A stretch of 64,000 nucleotides of DNA from Desulfopila aestuarii DSM 18488 (GCA_945863875.1 CAMBBS010000012.1:1-64000), one strand, 5' to 3'. Counted from the stretch's first letter, positions 8,767 through 18,463 are shown. The notes: a model not told the origin generated them from the sequence alone. Numbers and translations are program-made.

Positions 8767-10226
8767 CCCGTCACCGCCTTGACAAATTGCAACATAAAAT
8801 CAGGGAAAATACCGATTAATACGGAAATAGTACATGCTATCAGAATAGGTATGAGCATGGATAAAGGTGCTTCTTTAATCCCGGTAAAAGGTTCACCTAC
8901 CGGTCGTTTACCAAAAAAGGCTCTGTAGGTAATGGGAGCAAAATAGGCGGCGTTTAACAGGGTGCTGGCAATGAGAATGAGAAGAATACCGAGTTGATGT
9001 GCTTCAACCGAGCCGATGAGCAGATTCCATTTGGTTATAAAACCGGCAACCGGCGGGGCACCTATCATACTGAGCGAGGCAATGGCAAAGGCGCCAAAGG
9101 TAAAAGGCATTGTTTTACCGAGGCCGTCCAGCTCCGAGATATATTTTTTATGGCTGGCGACATAGATAGCACCGGCGCAAAAGAATAAGGTGATCTTCGA
9201 GAATGCATGGTTGACGATATGGATAAGCCCACCCTGGATGCCCGGATCGGTCAGTAAGGCCACACCCATTATAATGTACGAAAGCTGGCTGACGGTGGAA
9301 TAGGCCAGTCGAGCTTTCAGGTTATCTTTGGAAAGCGCAATGATCGACGCGACGATTACGGTAAAGCCGACGAAGTAGGCGGTCGGGATACCAAGGTTCA
9401 GGGCATGCATGGTGTCGGTGCCAAAGGTATACAGCATCACCCGGGTGGTGCAGAACACCCCAACTTTGACAACCGCAACTGCATGGAGCAGTGCCGACAC
9501 GGGTGTCGGAGCGACCATGGCACCGGGCAGCCAGTGGTGGAATGGCATGACGCCATTTTTGGCAAAGCCGAAGATACAGAAGATATACAGCATGATAACC
9601 AGCGTACCGCTGACGCCTTCCGGGAAAACTCCGTCGTGGATATTCGAGGCAAAGTCGAGGGTGCCGGTCAGCACATAGATGAGAATCATGGCCGGCAATA
9701 AGAAGGCCTTGGCCGTCGTAGTCAAGTAGATGATGTATTTACGTGCCCCATTGTATCCTTCCGCGTCCTGATGATGGGCAACCAGCGGATAGGTGCATAC
9801 CGAGACGATCTCGTAAAAGAGATACATGGTGAACAGATTGTCCGAAAAGGCAACGCCGATGGCCCCGAATATGGAAAGGGCAAAGCAGGCATTGAAGCGT
9901 GTCTGGGCATGCTCCTTGAGCCCTCGCATGTATCCCATGGAGTAGAATACGGCGATGGTCCACAGCGAGGAGGCCACTATGGCGAAAATCATCGACATGG
10001 AATCGGCACGCAGGGTGACCGATACGCCTGGCAGAATGGTGAACATAGGGAAAACGAGGGTCTTACCCTGCAGAACCGCCGGAATCATCGAGCCTACAAC
10101 CAGCAGGAGGAGGATGGAAGAAACGGAAGATATCCCTTCCCGGATGTTTTCGTTGTCCCCCTTGAACATCACTCCCAGCGTACCGATGAGCGGAATGAGC
10201 AGGGCTATGAGTAATTTATAATCCAT
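8763..10226 (-). CDS. MrpD/NuoL-like proton antiporter subunit, 487 aa
   Basis: This is an antiporter-like membrane protein of about 14 spans. The span-5 glutamate region MYLFYEIVSVCTYPLVAHHQ and the loop NGVMPFHHWLPGAMVAPTPV are the defining motifs of the NuoL/M/N-MrpA/D family; the wording is MrpD-like. It lies directly after nuoK, so the operon encodes four antiporter-like subunits instead of three. This likely changes how many ions are moved per electron pair, or adds Na+ transport, but that is inference. Confidence 0.9.
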   Translation of the reverse strand: MDYKLLIALLIPLIGTLGVMFKGDNENIREGISSVSSILLLLVVGSMIPAVLQGKTLVFPMFTILPGVSVTLRADSMSMIFAIVASSLWTIAVFYSMGYMRGLKEHAQTRFNACFALSIFGAIGVAFSDNLFTMYLFYEIVSVCTYPLVAHHQDAEGYNGARKYIIYLTTTAKAFLLPAMILIYVLTGTLDFASNIHDGVFPEGVSGTLVIMLYIFCIFGFAKNGVMPFHHWLPGAMVAPTPVSALLHAVAVVKVGVFCTTRVMLYTFGTDTMHALNLGIPTAYFVGFTVIVASIIALSKDNLKARLAYSTVSQLSYIIMGVALLTDPGIQGGLIHIVNHAFSKITLFFCAGAIYVASHKKYISELDGLGKTMPFTFGAFAIASLSMIGAPPVAGFITKWNLLIGSVEAHQLGILLILIASTLLNAAYFAPITYRAFFGKRPVGEPFTGIKEAPLSMLIPILIACTISVLIGIFPDFMLQFVKAVTG

Positions 10227-10243
10227 TCCAGGTGGCTCCTTGA

Positions 10244-10570
10244 CTAACCTTTAAGTTGAACAGTGTCTTCGGCGTCTATTGATTTAAACTGGCGATAAAC
10301 AGCGATAATGATACTGAGTCCTATGGCAGCTTCAGCAGCCGCGATCGCCATGATAAAAAGCGTGAATACCTGTCCTGCAACCGGGTCCGGCGAAGTGAAA
10401 CGGTTAAATGCCATAAAATTTACTGAAGCACCGGCGAGAATCAATTCAGCGGCGATGAGCATGCCGATAAGTGTTCTTCGGGTAACCATACCGTATATTC
10501 CAAGACCGAAAAGGATGGCCCCGATGACGAGGAAACTATTGATGTTATTGTACAGTGTCAGCAGTGACAT
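10244..10570 (-). CDS. nuoK: NADH-quinone oxidoreductase subunit K
   Basis: This small three-span subunit of the complex I membrane arm is 108 aa, within the usual 100-110. It contains the conserved LIGMLIAAELILAGASVNFM stretch with its intramembrane glutamate, and a second glutamate in AIAAAEAAIGLSI. Its start shares a base with the nuoJ stop, indicating translational coupling. Confidence 0.96.
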   Translation of the reverse strand: MSLLTLYNNINSFLVIGAILFGLGIYGMVTRRTLIGMLIAAELILAGASVNFMAFNRFTSPDPVAGQVFTLFIMAIAAAEAAIGLSIIIAVYRQFKSIDAEDTVQLKG

Positions 10571-11112
10571 CAGCCTTCCCTCCCACCCCGGGCAATGACC
10601 AGGGCTCCAAGAATTGCAATCAGCAGGACGATGGAAATCAGTTCAAACACCATTGAATACTCGGTTAACAGCTGAATACCGATGGTTTTGACAGAGCCAT
10701 CATTGATTTTTGCCATGACCTTCCAATCCGTCCGAATGGCAAGGATGGAGAAGCCCCCGGCGAGAAGTGCGGCGGTCGCAAAACCGAAGGGTCCGACAAG
10801 AGGCCCGGAAGGGCCGACTCTTTTCTGTTCTTCGGGAGCGGCGAGCATGATTGCAAAGGAGATTGTCACGGCTACCGCCCCGACATAGATGAGAATCTGC
10901 ATCATGGCGACAAAGGGCGAATTCAAAAAGTAGTAGAGCCCGGCTACGCCAACGAAACAGACTATCAACCCGGCCACTGAACGTACCAGTCTTTCCGAGT
11001 TACAGGCTATCAGGCCGCCGATGAGGGTGATCGCCACCATAATTAAGAAGACTGCCCCGACCAGTCCGTCGACACTGAAAAAACTAGGGGATATGACCAT
11101 TGACGGGTTCAT
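10570..11112 (-). CDS. nuoJ: NADH-quinone oxidoreductase subunit J
   Basis: This five-span membrane subunit of complex I is 180 aa. It contains the typical LNSPFVAMMQILIYVGAVAV region, the hinge helix linked to quinone-coupled conformational change. It overlaps nuoI upstream by 4 bases and nuoK downstream by 1 base. Confidence 0.95.
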   Translation of the reverse strand: MNPSMVISPSFFSVDGLVGAVFLIMVAITLIGGLIACNSERLVRSVAGLIVCFVGVAGLYYFLNSPFVAMMQILIYVGAVAVTISFAIMLAAPEEQKRVGPSGPLVGPFGFATAALLAGGFSILAIRTDWKVMAKINDGSVKTIGIQLLTEYSMVFELISIVLLIAILGALVIARGGREG

Positions 11113-11549
11113 TTGTTTCTCTCCTCCAGGCGTTTGAGAAGATCAAAGATAAAATCTTCTTTTCTGGTGCTCGCCAGGTTGTATTCTTTCGAGAAGGTAA
11201 GAGCATTAAAATTGCAGGATTCAACACAGGAGCCGCAGAGGGAGCATCTGGTGAAGTCAAGAATATATGTAGTCAGAACCTTTTTCTTCTCACCTTCCGG
11301 TTTTTCACCGGCAAGGGTGATACAGCCCGAGGGGCAGGCTTTTTCGCAGAGTCCGCAGACCACACAGTTCGGTTTTCCTTCCTCGTTTTCGATGAGTTCG
11401 GTATGACCGCGGTATCTATCGCACATCGTCAAGGTCTCATAGGGGTAGGCGACGGTGACCGTGGGTTTGAAAAATTCTTTGAAAGTTATAGCCATGCCGA
11501 TAAAGAGGCTAATCAGGCCATGATAGATCTCTGAGAAATAGGTGACCAT
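11109..11549 (-). CDS. nuoI: NADH-quinone oxidoreductase subunit I, ferredoxin type
   Basis: This peripheral-arm subunit, 146 aa, carries two [4Fe-4S] clusters (N6a/N6b). Both ligand sets are intact: CVVCGLCEKACP and CSLCGSCVESCN. An amphipathic N-terminus anchors it to the membrane arm. It passes electrons to the NuoB cluster. It overlaps nuoJ and sits next to nuoH. With NuoEFG absent from this operon, NuoI is the likely docking side for whichever electron donor is used. Confidence 0.96.
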   Translation of the reverse strand: MVTYFSEIYHGLISLFIGMAITFKEFFKPTVTVAYPYETLTMCDRYRGHTELIENEEGKPNCVVCGLCEKACPSGCITLAGEKPEGEKKKVLTTYILDFTRCSLCGSCVESCNFNALTFSKEYNLASTRKEDFIFDLLKRLEERNK

Positions 11550-11550
11550 C

Positions 11551-12555
11551 TTAAAACACCTTTATTAATCCCGCGGTAAACAGCAGGTTGAACAGGGACA
11601 GCGGGATGAGAATTTTCCAGCTGAGATTCAACAGCCCGTAAATGGTCGTACGTGGAAAAGTCCAGCGTATCCAGATAAAAGTAGCAATCAACAGATAGAG
11701 TTTGAGTAAAAACCAGAAAACGCCGGGAATGAACCCGAGGAAAGGCAATGGTGCATTCCAGCCGCCTAAGAACAGGATGGTGGTCATGCAGGAGCCGATA
11801 ACGATATTGGCATATTCGCCCATAAAGAACAGTCCAAAGCCCATGGAACCGTATTCGGTATGAAAGCCGGCCACCAGCTCACTCTCCGCCTCACCAAGGT
11901 CGAATGGTGCCCTGTTCGTTTCGGCCAGGGTGCAGGTGAAAAAGATGAGAAAACTCATGGGCATCAAAATGTTATGAGAATTGCCGAGCAGGGGGAAAAT
12001 GTTCCAATGTAAAATGGATCCGCTCTGCTGTCGGACAATCTCCATGAGATCCATTGACCCGGAAATCATGACCACGGTAATGGTCGTGATAAGCATGGGA
12101 ATCTCGTAGGCGACAGCCTGGGAGACGGCCCTCACCGAGGACATCATGGCATATTTGTTACGCGAACTCCAGCCGGCGAAAACGAGGGACATGCCGCCCA
12201 TGGAGGCAAAGGCGAAGATCATCAGTACACCGACATTCATGTTCTTGGCGACAATGGTTTCGCTGAACGGTATGGTGACAAAACTCATGATGGCAGGAAA
12301 CATGGCGAGGACCGGGGCAGCAATAAAAAGTACCTTGTCGGCACCTCCGGGAATCGTTAATTGCTTGGCCATCAGTTTGATGCCGTCAAGAGGAGGCTGC
12401 AGCAGGCCAAAGGGGCCGTTGATGTTTGGACCGGGCCGGCGCTGTATGCGTGCCGCACCCCTTCGTTCTGCCCAAACCAGATAGGCGGCATTGAGGGCTG
12501 CGAAGCCGATGGCAATCACAACAGCGACAATGACATTGAGTAGTGTTAAGCGCAT
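11551..12555 (-). CDS. nuoH: NADH-quinone oxidoreductase subunit H
   Basis: This membrane subunit forms the quinone-binding chamber with NuoB and NuoD. It has about eight spans, and the hallmark TLAETNRAPFDLGEAESELV is present, as is GPNINGPFGLLQPPLDGIKL near the N-terminus. I chose the ATG at 12555 (334 aa, the normal length) because an AGGAGGA site lies just ahead; an in-frame start further up (12648) would add a 31-residue non-conserved leader running into nuoD. Confidence 0.95.
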   Translation of the reverse strand: MRLTLLNVIVAVVIAIGFAALNAAYLVWAERRGAARIQRRPGPNINGPFGLLQPPLDGIKLMAKQLTIPGGADKVLFIAAPVLAMFPAIMSFVTIPFSETIVAKNMNVGVLMIFAFASMGGMSLVFAGWSSRNKYAMMSSVRAVSQAVAYEIPMLITTITVVMISGSMDLMEIVRQQSGSILHWNIFPLLGNSHNILMPMSFLIFFTCTLAETNRAPFDLGEAESELVAGFHTEYGSMGFGLFFMGEYANIVIGSCMTTILFLGGWNAPLPFLGFIPGVFWFLLKLYLLIATFIWIRWTFPRTTIYGLLNLSWKILIPLSLFNLLFTAGLIKVF

Positions 12556-12569
12556 AAAATTATATCCTC

Positions 12570-13688
12570 CTACCTGTCTATCTCGGGAATGACCAGATCG
12601 AGACTTCCCATAAATGCAAGTGCGTCCATGATCATCATGCCTCGGCACGCCTCATCAAATAAATGCATATTCGAGTATGTCGGCGAGCGAAGTTTTAATC
12701 GATAAGGTGTCTTGCCTCCGTCGCTGACCAGCCTGATGCCGAAACTTCCCCGCGCCGTTTCCACCGCCTGGTAATAATCTCCGGGGGGAGGTTTGATGAG
12801 CTTTGGCTTTTTCTCCGGCATGATCGGGCCGTCCGGCAGTTTATCGAGTCCCTGCTCGATTATTCTTAAGGACTGCTCTATTTCTTCCATTCGCACATTG
12901 TATCTGGCGAGGGAATCGCACTCGTGGAAGACGGGGACATCAAAGTCAAATTCCGGGTACACCGAATAGGGCTCATTTTTTCGGACATCGAAATTAATGC
13001 CGGAGCCCCTGGCAACGGCACTGGAGGCGCCGTATTTGCGGCACATTTCCTGACTGAGAGGGGCTATGCCCTCGAGTCTTTTGCGAAAAATGATGTTTCC
13101 GGTGACCAGCGCATGGTATTTTTTTAGCGATTTGCGCATGCGGGGAATGAAGCGGCGGGCAGCGGAAATAAAGTCATCATCGACATCGTTATAAAGTCCA
13201 CCGAAGCGGAAGTAACAATATGTCAGGCGTGAACCGGTCACACCCTCGAGCATATCGAGAATATGCTCCCGATCCTGCAGGGCGTACATAAGGGGACTGA
13301 AGCCACCGAGATCCATGACGAATGCCCCAAACCAGAAAAGATGTGAGGCGACGCGGTTGAGCTCGACCATAATGGCGCGGATATATTCGGCCCGTTCGGG
13401 GACTTCGATGCCCGAGGCTTTTTCGATCAGCAGTACGTGACCGTGGGAATACCCGAGGGCACCCAGGTAATCCATGCGGCTGAGATTCATCAGGAACTGG
13501 GGATAGGTTTTAAGTTCTCCCATCTTCTCATGCATCCGGTGAATATAGCCGATGACGGTTTCGGCCTCGACGATATACTCTCCGCTCATTTCCATTTTGA
13601 CCCGGAGCACGCCATGGGTCGCAGGATGCTGCGGACCTACGTTGAGGATGAAGGTCTCGTCCGGTTGAAGTAGTATTGGAGAGTTCAT
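12570..13688 (-). CDS. nuoD: NADH-quinone oxidoreductase subunit D
   Basis: This is the 49-kDa-type subunit of the peripheral arm, 372 aa, evolutionarily related to [NiFe] hydrogenase large subunits but without the metal-binding cysteines. It begins with the conserved LNVGPQHPATHGVLRVKMEM and includes the quinone-site stretch GYIHRMHEKMGE; the end SLDLVIPEIDR is normal. Its start overlaps the nuoC stop by 4 bases. Confidence 0.96.
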   Translation of the reverse strand: MNSPILLQPDETFILNVGPQHPATHGVLRVKMEMSGEYIVEAETVIGYIHRMHEKMGELKTYPQFLMNLSRMDYLGALGYSHGHVLLIEKASGIEVPERAEYIRAIMVELNRVASHLFWFGAFVMDLGGFSPLMYALQDREHILDMLEGVTGSRLTYCYFRFGGLYNDVDDDFISAARRFIPRMRKSLKKYHALVTGNIIFRKRLEGIAPLSQEMCRKYGASSAVARGSGINFDVRKNEPYSVYPEFDFDVPVFHECDSLARYNVRMEEIEQSLRIIEQGLDKLPDGPIMPEKKPKLIKPPPGDYYQAVETARGSFGIRLVSDGGKTPYRLKLRSPTYSNMHLFDEACRGMMIMDALAFMGSLDLVIPEIDR

Positions 13689-14221
13689 GCCTTGAAATCC
13701 TTTAAGAGTGGATGGAAATCTGCATCTTCAGGAAGAAGGAGGGGAACGAGGTGAGGGTGTCCCTGAAACTTGATGCCGAAGAACTCATGGGTTTCCCGCT
13801 CATGCCAGTTGGCCCCGGCGTAAATTCCGGTGATTGTCGGAACGACCGGTTTAGTGCGATCAACCCGCGTTCTTATGACGACGCGGCAGAGGTCAAAGTC
13901 ATATCTGGAGAAATCGTATATAACTTCCAACTGCTTTTCTTTAATCCAGTCGACACCGGTTATGCTTTCAATAAAAAATTCTGCCTCATCCAAAAGAGTG
14001 ACTGCTTCAAGGAGTTGATCAGGAGCCACCTGGGCGTCAAGGTGGTACCCATGCACGGCATAATCGCGTTCAAGTAATCCGTTTTGGCGGGTTTCTTTGA
14101 CAGCTTTTTTGTCCTGCTCTTCTCCGGCTGCTTCAGTCGTAACTTCTTTTGCTTCCGGCACCGGGAAAAGCTTTTGGAGGGCCAGTTTTGTCTTTTCACG
14201 AATCATTTTGCAATGCTCCAA
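13685..14221 (-). CDS. nuoC: NADH-quinone oxidoreductase subunit C
   Basis: This is the 30-kDa-type peripheral subunit, 178 aa. The family signature HERETHEFFGIKFQGHPHL lies near the C-terminus. The first 45 residues are lysine- and glutamate-rich and not conserved. It is unfused to NuoD, unlike in enterobacteria. It overlaps nuoD by 4 bases. Confidence 0.95.
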   Translation of the reverse strand: MEHCKMIREKTKLALQKLFPVPEAKEVTTEAAGEEQDKKAVKETRQNGLLERDYAVHGYHLDAQVAPDQLLEAVTLLDEAEFFIESITGVDWIKEKQLEVIYDFSRYDFDLCRVVIRTRVDRTKPVVPTITGIYAGANWHERETHEFFGIKFQGHPHLVPLLLPEDADFHPLLKDFKA

Positions 14222-14276
14222 AAAACTTCAAAAAAACCTGAAATGGAAGGTGCTGAACGACGGGGTAATGCGAGGC

Positions 14277-14789
14277 TTAAACTTTGACCACTTTGGCGGC
14301 CTCTGGGTCTTTCCACCTCTTCCAGTCGGAAACTAGGTGTTCAAGTTCGATTATGCCCTGAAGAAGGGCTTCCGGACGCGGGGGACAGCCGGGAACGTAA
14401 ACATCGACAGGAAGGAATTCATCAGCACCTAGAACGATGCTGTACTGTCCTTCGAAGGCGAACGGCCCTCCGGAAATGGCACAGTTGCCAAGAGCCATAA
14501 CCCATTTTGGCTCCGGCATCTGGTCGTAGAGCGTCTTGATGCCGGGCATCATCTTTTTGGTGATGGTACCGGCGACGATCATGACATCACTCTGTCTGGC
14601 GGACGGGCGAAAGACTTCGGCTCCAAAGCGGGACATGTCAAATCTGGCGCAGCCGGTGGCCATCATTTCAATGGCACAACAGGCGATACCGAATGTCAGG
14701 GGCCACAAGGAGTTTGCCCTGCCGATATTGATCAGTTTGTCTACCGCTGCGAATTGAACTATCGACGAAGGTACGTTTTGCGTTCCCAC
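14277..14789 (-). CDS. nuoB: NADH-quinone oxidoreductase subunit B
   Basis: This subunit holds the terminal [4Fe-4S] cluster N2, which reduces the quinone. The ligands are visible: the adjacent cysteines in [19 protein letters not shown], then GNCAISGG and [10 protein letters not shown]. The length, 170 aa, is normal. The gene overlaps the end of nuoA by 31 bases; a later start is possible, but conserved sequence begins soon after this one. Confidence 0.96.
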   Translation of the reverse strand: MGTQNVPSSIVQFAAVDKLINIGRANSLWPLTFGIACCAIEMMATGCARFDMSRFGAEVFRPSARQSDVMIVAGTITKKMMPGIKTLYDQMPEPKWVMALGNCAISGGPFAFEGQYSIVLGADEFLPVDVYVPGCPPRPEALLQGIIELEHLVSDWKRWKDPEAAKVVKV

Positions 14790-15184
14790 TTAAATACTCC
14801 CTTGATCCATGCATAGACTACTGCGAGTGATAATATTCCGACAAAAATAACCATTTCGATAAAATCACGTATAGAAGATGCAAAAACAGCATCGTTGTAT
14901 GCAAGAGCGACAGGAAAAAGAAAGAGAACGTCTACGTCAAAGGCTAAGAAGATGAGAGCGTAAAGATAGAAGACAACCCCGTAGCGAATCCAGCTGTCAC
15001 CGATGGGGTCCATGCCGCATTCAATGAATTGGAGGGCTTTGTTGCTGATTTGCCTGGTCTTGAGTGGCATCAAAAGATAGACAATGGCGATAGGACCAAG
15101 GGCGAATGATAAGCCCCCAATAGTGAAGGCCGCAATCCAGAGAACTTGTTCCGGGTACAGAAATGCAGTGATTTGTTGTTCCAT
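14759..15184 (-). CDS. nuoA: NADH-quinone oxidoreductase subunit A
   Basis: This three-span membrane subunit is the first gene of the nuo operon. It contains the typical [20 protein letters not shown] loop and the acidic [15 protein letters not shown] helix. I chose the ATG at 15184 (141 aa) because AAGGA precedes it; an upstream in-frame ATG at 15265 would add a non-conserved leader. Confidence 0.94.
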   Translation of the reverse strand: MEQQITAFLYPEQVLWIAAFTIGGLSFALGPIAIVYLLMPLKTRQISNKALQFIECGMDPIGDSWIRYGVVFYLYALIFLAFDVDVLFLFPVALAYNDAVFASSIRDFIEMVIFVGILSLAVVYAWIKGVFKWERKTYLRR

Positions 15185-15490
15185 ACCGATCCTTGTGTTC
15201 GCTTGTATTTTTATAAAATTAATACAATGCCACCAAGTTACATCAAGTTGGCTAACATTTTCCACTGGTCAAATTTGCCTGATATCATAAATAATTGTGA
15301 TACACGTGTCAATAAGAAACTGAATTGGGCCTCAGTGCTTTGAGGATCTCAGTTATGCGGGTATTCATTGGAAATCCTTGATGTAAAAAGACTTGTGAAA
15401 CTTTTCAGAAATGCTATATTGCAACCAAGAGACCTAAGTAATTAAGATGATAAGTATCAGCGAAAGTGATCTGTGGTTAAGTGAGGTATT
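15185..15490. promoter_or_regulatory. Divergent control region between nuoA and lysR-type gene
   Basis: This 306-base gap separates the divergently read nuo operon and LysR regulator and must hold both promoters. On the plus strand TTGTGA (15393-15398) and TATATT (15415-15420) are 16 bases apart and could be the lysR promoter. LysR proteins often bind such divergent gaps, so control of nuo by this regulator is plausible but unproven. Confidence 0.4.
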
Positions 15491-16465
15491 ATGTCTATTA
15501 CCCTAAGACAATTAGAAATATTTATAGCTGTCGCGGAAACAGCGCAGGTCACCAAGGCCAGCAAAAAGCTGTTTGTGACGCAGTCTGCCGTCAGCATGGC
15601 CCTGGCGGAACTGGAAAATCAATTAGGCGGATCACTGTTCGACCGACACGGCAGAAGCCTTCTTCTCAACGCCCGAGGCAGGTTTCTCCTCCCTCTGTCA
15701 AAAGATATCACATGTCAGGTGAGCAATATTGAAACAATCATGTCGGAGCGAAATGATAAGCTTGACGGTAAGATTGACATTGTTGCAAGTACGACCCTTG
15801 GTAATTATATCCTGCCCTATCTTGTTGGTGCTTTCAAAAAAGTACATCCCAATGTTCATGTCAATTTATTGGTGTACAACACAAGATACGCTGAAAAACT
15901 TGTTTTTGATAAAGAGATGGATGTCGGATTTGTCGAAGGGCCTCTCACCGGAAGAGAAGAAATCCAGTGGCGTCCCTGGTTTGAAGACGAATTGGTCGTT
16001 CTCTGCGGACCGACTGATCCGCTGGCGCATAATGAAATATTTGATATTGACAGTGATCTGAAAGGCAAAAAATGGATCATGCGTGAACATGACTCCGGAA
16101 CCGCTGCAACAATCAGAGAGCGTTTCGGTAAGTATATGGAAGACGTTAATATCGTGATGGAAATGGGCCATCCTGAAGCAGTGAAGCGGGCGGTTGAATC
16201 CGGGGCGGGAATCACCTGTTTGTCCGCTCTCAGCATCTGCCGTGAGGCGGAAAATGGCTGGTTGAAAGGGTTGAAGATTGAAGGTCTGGATATGAAAAGA
16301 CAGCTGAAAATTATTCAGCGAAAAGATACGGAGATCAACGAGGCGCTTGCCGAATTTCTTTCTTTCTGTGATGTCATGACTATCTGCGACGACTCGAGGA
16401 TTTGTCTCTCTTCTCCCTGGAAACTGCAGTCACTTCTCGCCAGGCACTCCGCCATGAAAAAATAG
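15491..16465 (+). CDS. LysR family transcriptional regulator
   Basis: The protein is 324 aa. The N-terminal winged helix-turn-helix (residues 1-60, with LRQLEIFIAVAETAQVTKAS and TQSAVSMALAELE) is followed by a periplasmic-binding-protein-like effector domain (about 90-300). A GAGG ribosome site precedes the ATG by four bases. The effector is not predictable from the sequence. It is read away from nuoA, the usual arrangement for a regulator and its target. Confidence 0.92.
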   Translation: MSITLRQLEIFIAVAETAQVTKASKKLFVTQSAVSMALAELENQLGGSLFDRHGRSLLLNARGRFLLPLSKDITCQVSNIETIMSERNDKLDGKIDIVASTTLGNYILPYLVGAFKKVHPNVHVNLLVYNTRYAEKLVFDKEMDVGFVEGPLTGREEIQWRPWFEDELVVLCGPTDPLAHNEIFDIDSDLKGKKWIMREHDSGTAATIRERFGKYMEDVNIVMEMGHPEAVKRAVESGAGITCLSALSICREAENGWLKGLKIEGLDMKRQLKIIQRKDTEINEALAEFLSFCDVMTICDDSRICLSSPWKLQSLLARHSAMKK

Positions 16466-16510
16466 ATTCGTGGCCATGCGGGTACTTGCATTGCCGCATT
16501 GGAAAGTTTT

Positions 16511-16535
16511 TGTACTTGTCAGTACCTCTTTTTTT
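16511..16535 (+). terminator. Possible terminator of the LysR gene
   Basis: A short stem GTACT-TGTC-AGTAC is followed by CTC and seven T. It lies in the gap between the convergent LysR and truA genes. The 5-bp stem is weak. Confidence 0.4.
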
Positions 16536-16540
16536 AACAA

Positions 16541-17323
16541 TTATTGCTTTTGGTAAAGCACTTCCTTGAGAAATAGGCCATGAGCGGGGGCAGTTGCCGC
16601 CGCCTTGGTCCTATCTTTTGCCTGCAGAATCTCGTTGAATTCGTCAACAGACAGTTGCTTTTGCCCTACTTGCAGAAGAGTGCCGATGAAGTTTCGGATC
16701 ATATTGCGCAAAAATCCATCGCCGACAAACTGAAAAGTAAGCTGGGAAGGTGCTGCTTCAGTGAGGTTGGCACGGTAGAGTGTTCGCACTGCACCACGCC
16801 CGGAAATGATACTTTTATCCCTCGAACCACTATTTTCAAACGAAGAAAAATCATGGGTGCCTTGAAGAACGTGTAAGCATTCTTTGATTGCCGGTATGTG
16901 AAGCGGGCGAGCGACATGCACGCTGTAGAGTCGCAGGTGAGGCGGCTGGATTTTGCCGGTATATATGTTGTAGTGGTAACATTTGCTGGTGGCGGAAAAG
17001 CGGGCATGGAAGGCAAGGTCCACCTCATCGACGGCGAAAATACGGATGGCCCCCGGAAGCATAGAATTCATACCCCTCATAAAATCATGACAGGTAATAG
17101 TTGAGCCGGTGGTGAAGTGGGCAACCATTCCGTCCGCATGGACCCCGGCATCCGTTCGGCCGGCACCATGGAGATCTACTTTTTCCCTGGTCATCAGGCG
17201 AAGGCAATACTCAATTTCCCCCTGAATGGTGCGTTCGTTTCTCTGGCGCTGCCACCCGCTGAATGATGTGCCGTCATAGCTGATACGCAGCTTGATGTTT
17301 CGAAGATCAACAGACATATTCAA
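16541..17323 (-). CDS. truA: tRNA pseudouridine(38-40) synthase
   Basis: TruA makes pseudouridine at positions 38-40 of the tRNA anticodon arm. The protein is 260 aa, and the catalytic aspartate is in GAGRTDAGVHADGMVAHF. The C-terminal GDGFLRNMIRNFIGTLLQVG motif is also typical. The start could be either of two close methionines (residues 1 and 3). argC lies 25 bases upstream on the same strand. Confidence 0.95.
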   Translation of the reverse strand: MNMSVDLRNIKLRISYDGTSFSGWQRQRNERTIQGEIEYCLRLMTREKVDLHGAGRTDAGVHADGMVAHFTTGSTITCHDFMRGMNSMLPGAIRIFAVDEVDLAFHARFSATSKCYHYNIYTGKIQPPHLRLYSVHVARPLHIPAIKECLHVLQGTHDFSSFENSGSRDKSIISGRGAVRTLYRANLTEAAPSQLTFQFVGDGFLRNMIRNFIGTLLQVGQKQLSVDEFNEILQAKDRTKAAATAPAHGLFLKEVLYQKQ

Positions 17324-17348
17324 AAAATGAAGGACGATTCAGTGCTAT

Positions 17349-18389
17349 TTATGGAAAGAGTGGAGCGCTTGTCAGTCCGGTGGTTTCGGTAAATCCATGC
17401 ATGAGGTTCATGTTCTGTACTGCCTGGCCCGAGGCACCTTTGACGATGTTATCGATGGCCGACATGATGATTATTCTATTGGTCGTATGGTCAATTTTGA
17501 AAGAGATATCGCAGAAGTTGGAACCTCGGACATACTGCGTGGCCGGGAATGTATCTTCTTGCAGCAAACGGATAAAGGGCTCGTTTTGGTATTGATTGCG
17601 ATACAGAGCGTCAATTTTTTGCCGATCAAACCCGGGGACGAGTGAGGCGTAGATGGTGCTCAAGATGCCGCGGGACAGAGGGAGTAGGTGCGGTGTGAAA
17701 GAGATATGCACGTTAGCCCCAGCGAGGACACTCAACTCCTGTTCGATCTCCGGGGTGTGTCGATGGGCTCTGCCGACCTTGTAAGGTCTGAATCCGTCAT
17801 GCACCTCACAGAAAAGTGAGCCGACCTGGGCGCCTCGCCCTGCGCCTGATGTGCCTGATTTGGAGTCGGCGATTATCGTTTGCGCTTCTATAGCTCCGGC
17901 CTTCAGCAGCGGCGCCAGTCCAAGGATGATCGATGTCGGATAGCAGCCCGGGTTGGCCACCAGTCGGCAGGAGGAAATATCATGGCGATAGAGTTCGGGG
18001 AGGCCATAAACAGCCTCGGCCAGGAGTTGACTCGAGGAGTGCGGCTGGTACCACTCTTCATATATCGAAACATCTCGAAGGCGAAAATCGGCAGACAAAT
18101 CGACGACCTTTTTGCCGGCAGCAAGCAGCTGCGGAACCAGATCCATCGCCGTCTTATGCGGTACGGCGGTGAAAAAGAAGTCGGCTTTCTCACACAGTTC
18201 GGCAATGGAGAGATTTTCGCAGATAATATCAACCCTTCCCCTCAGGCTGGGGAAGACTTCAGAGAGCGGTTGACCGGCATGCTGTCGTGAGGTTGCCGCA
18301 GTAATCCGAACTTCAGGGTGGTTACAGAGTATTCTGGCCAATTCTGCGCCCGTATATCCCGAAGCACCAATAATTCCAACACTAATCAT
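17349..18389 (-). CDS. argC: N-acetyl-gamma-glutamyl-phosphate reductase
   Basis: ArgC reduces N-acetylglutamyl phosphate to the semialdehyde in arginine synthesis, using NADPH. It is 346 aa, the long (type 1) form. The N-terminal nucleotide-binding motif [17 protein letters not shown] and the catalytic cysteine in NPGCYPTS are present, as is the [10 protein letters not shown] loop. No other arg gene is nearby. A long perfect palindrome lies about 50 bases before the start. Confidence 0.96.
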   Translation of the reverse strand: MISVGIIGASGYTGAELARILCNHPEVRITAATSRQHAGQPLSEVFPSLRGRVDIICENLSIAELCEKADFFFTAVPHKTAMDLVPQLLAAGKKVVDLSADFRLRDVSIYEEWYQPHSSSQLLAEAVYGLPELYRHDISSCRLVANPGCYPTSIILGLAPLLKAGAIEAQTIIADSKSGTSGAGRGAQVGSLFCEVHDGFRPYKVGRAHRHTPEIEQELSVLAGANVHISFTPHLLPLSRGILSTIYASLVPGFDRQKIDALYRNQYQNEPFIRLLQEDTFPATQYVRGSNFCDISFKIDHTTNRIIIMSAIDNIVKGASGQAVQNMNLMHGFTETTGLTSAPLFP

Positions 18390-18437
18390 GGTAGGTAAGC
18401 TCCCCGATCAAAGATTTGTTCTTGTCTCTGTGCTGCC

Positions 18438-18461
18438 GTTACCACGCTGGAGCGTGGTAAC
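18438..18461. promoter_or_regulatory. Perfect 24-bp palindrome upstream of argC
   Basis: GTTACCACGCT-GG-AGCGTGGTAAC has 11-bp arms with only two bases between them, which suits a dimer-binding operator better than an RNA hairpin. It lies 49 bases before the argC ATG and just past the rpsI terminator. No ArgR-box similarity is evident. Confidence 0.4.
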
Positions 18462-18463
18462 AA

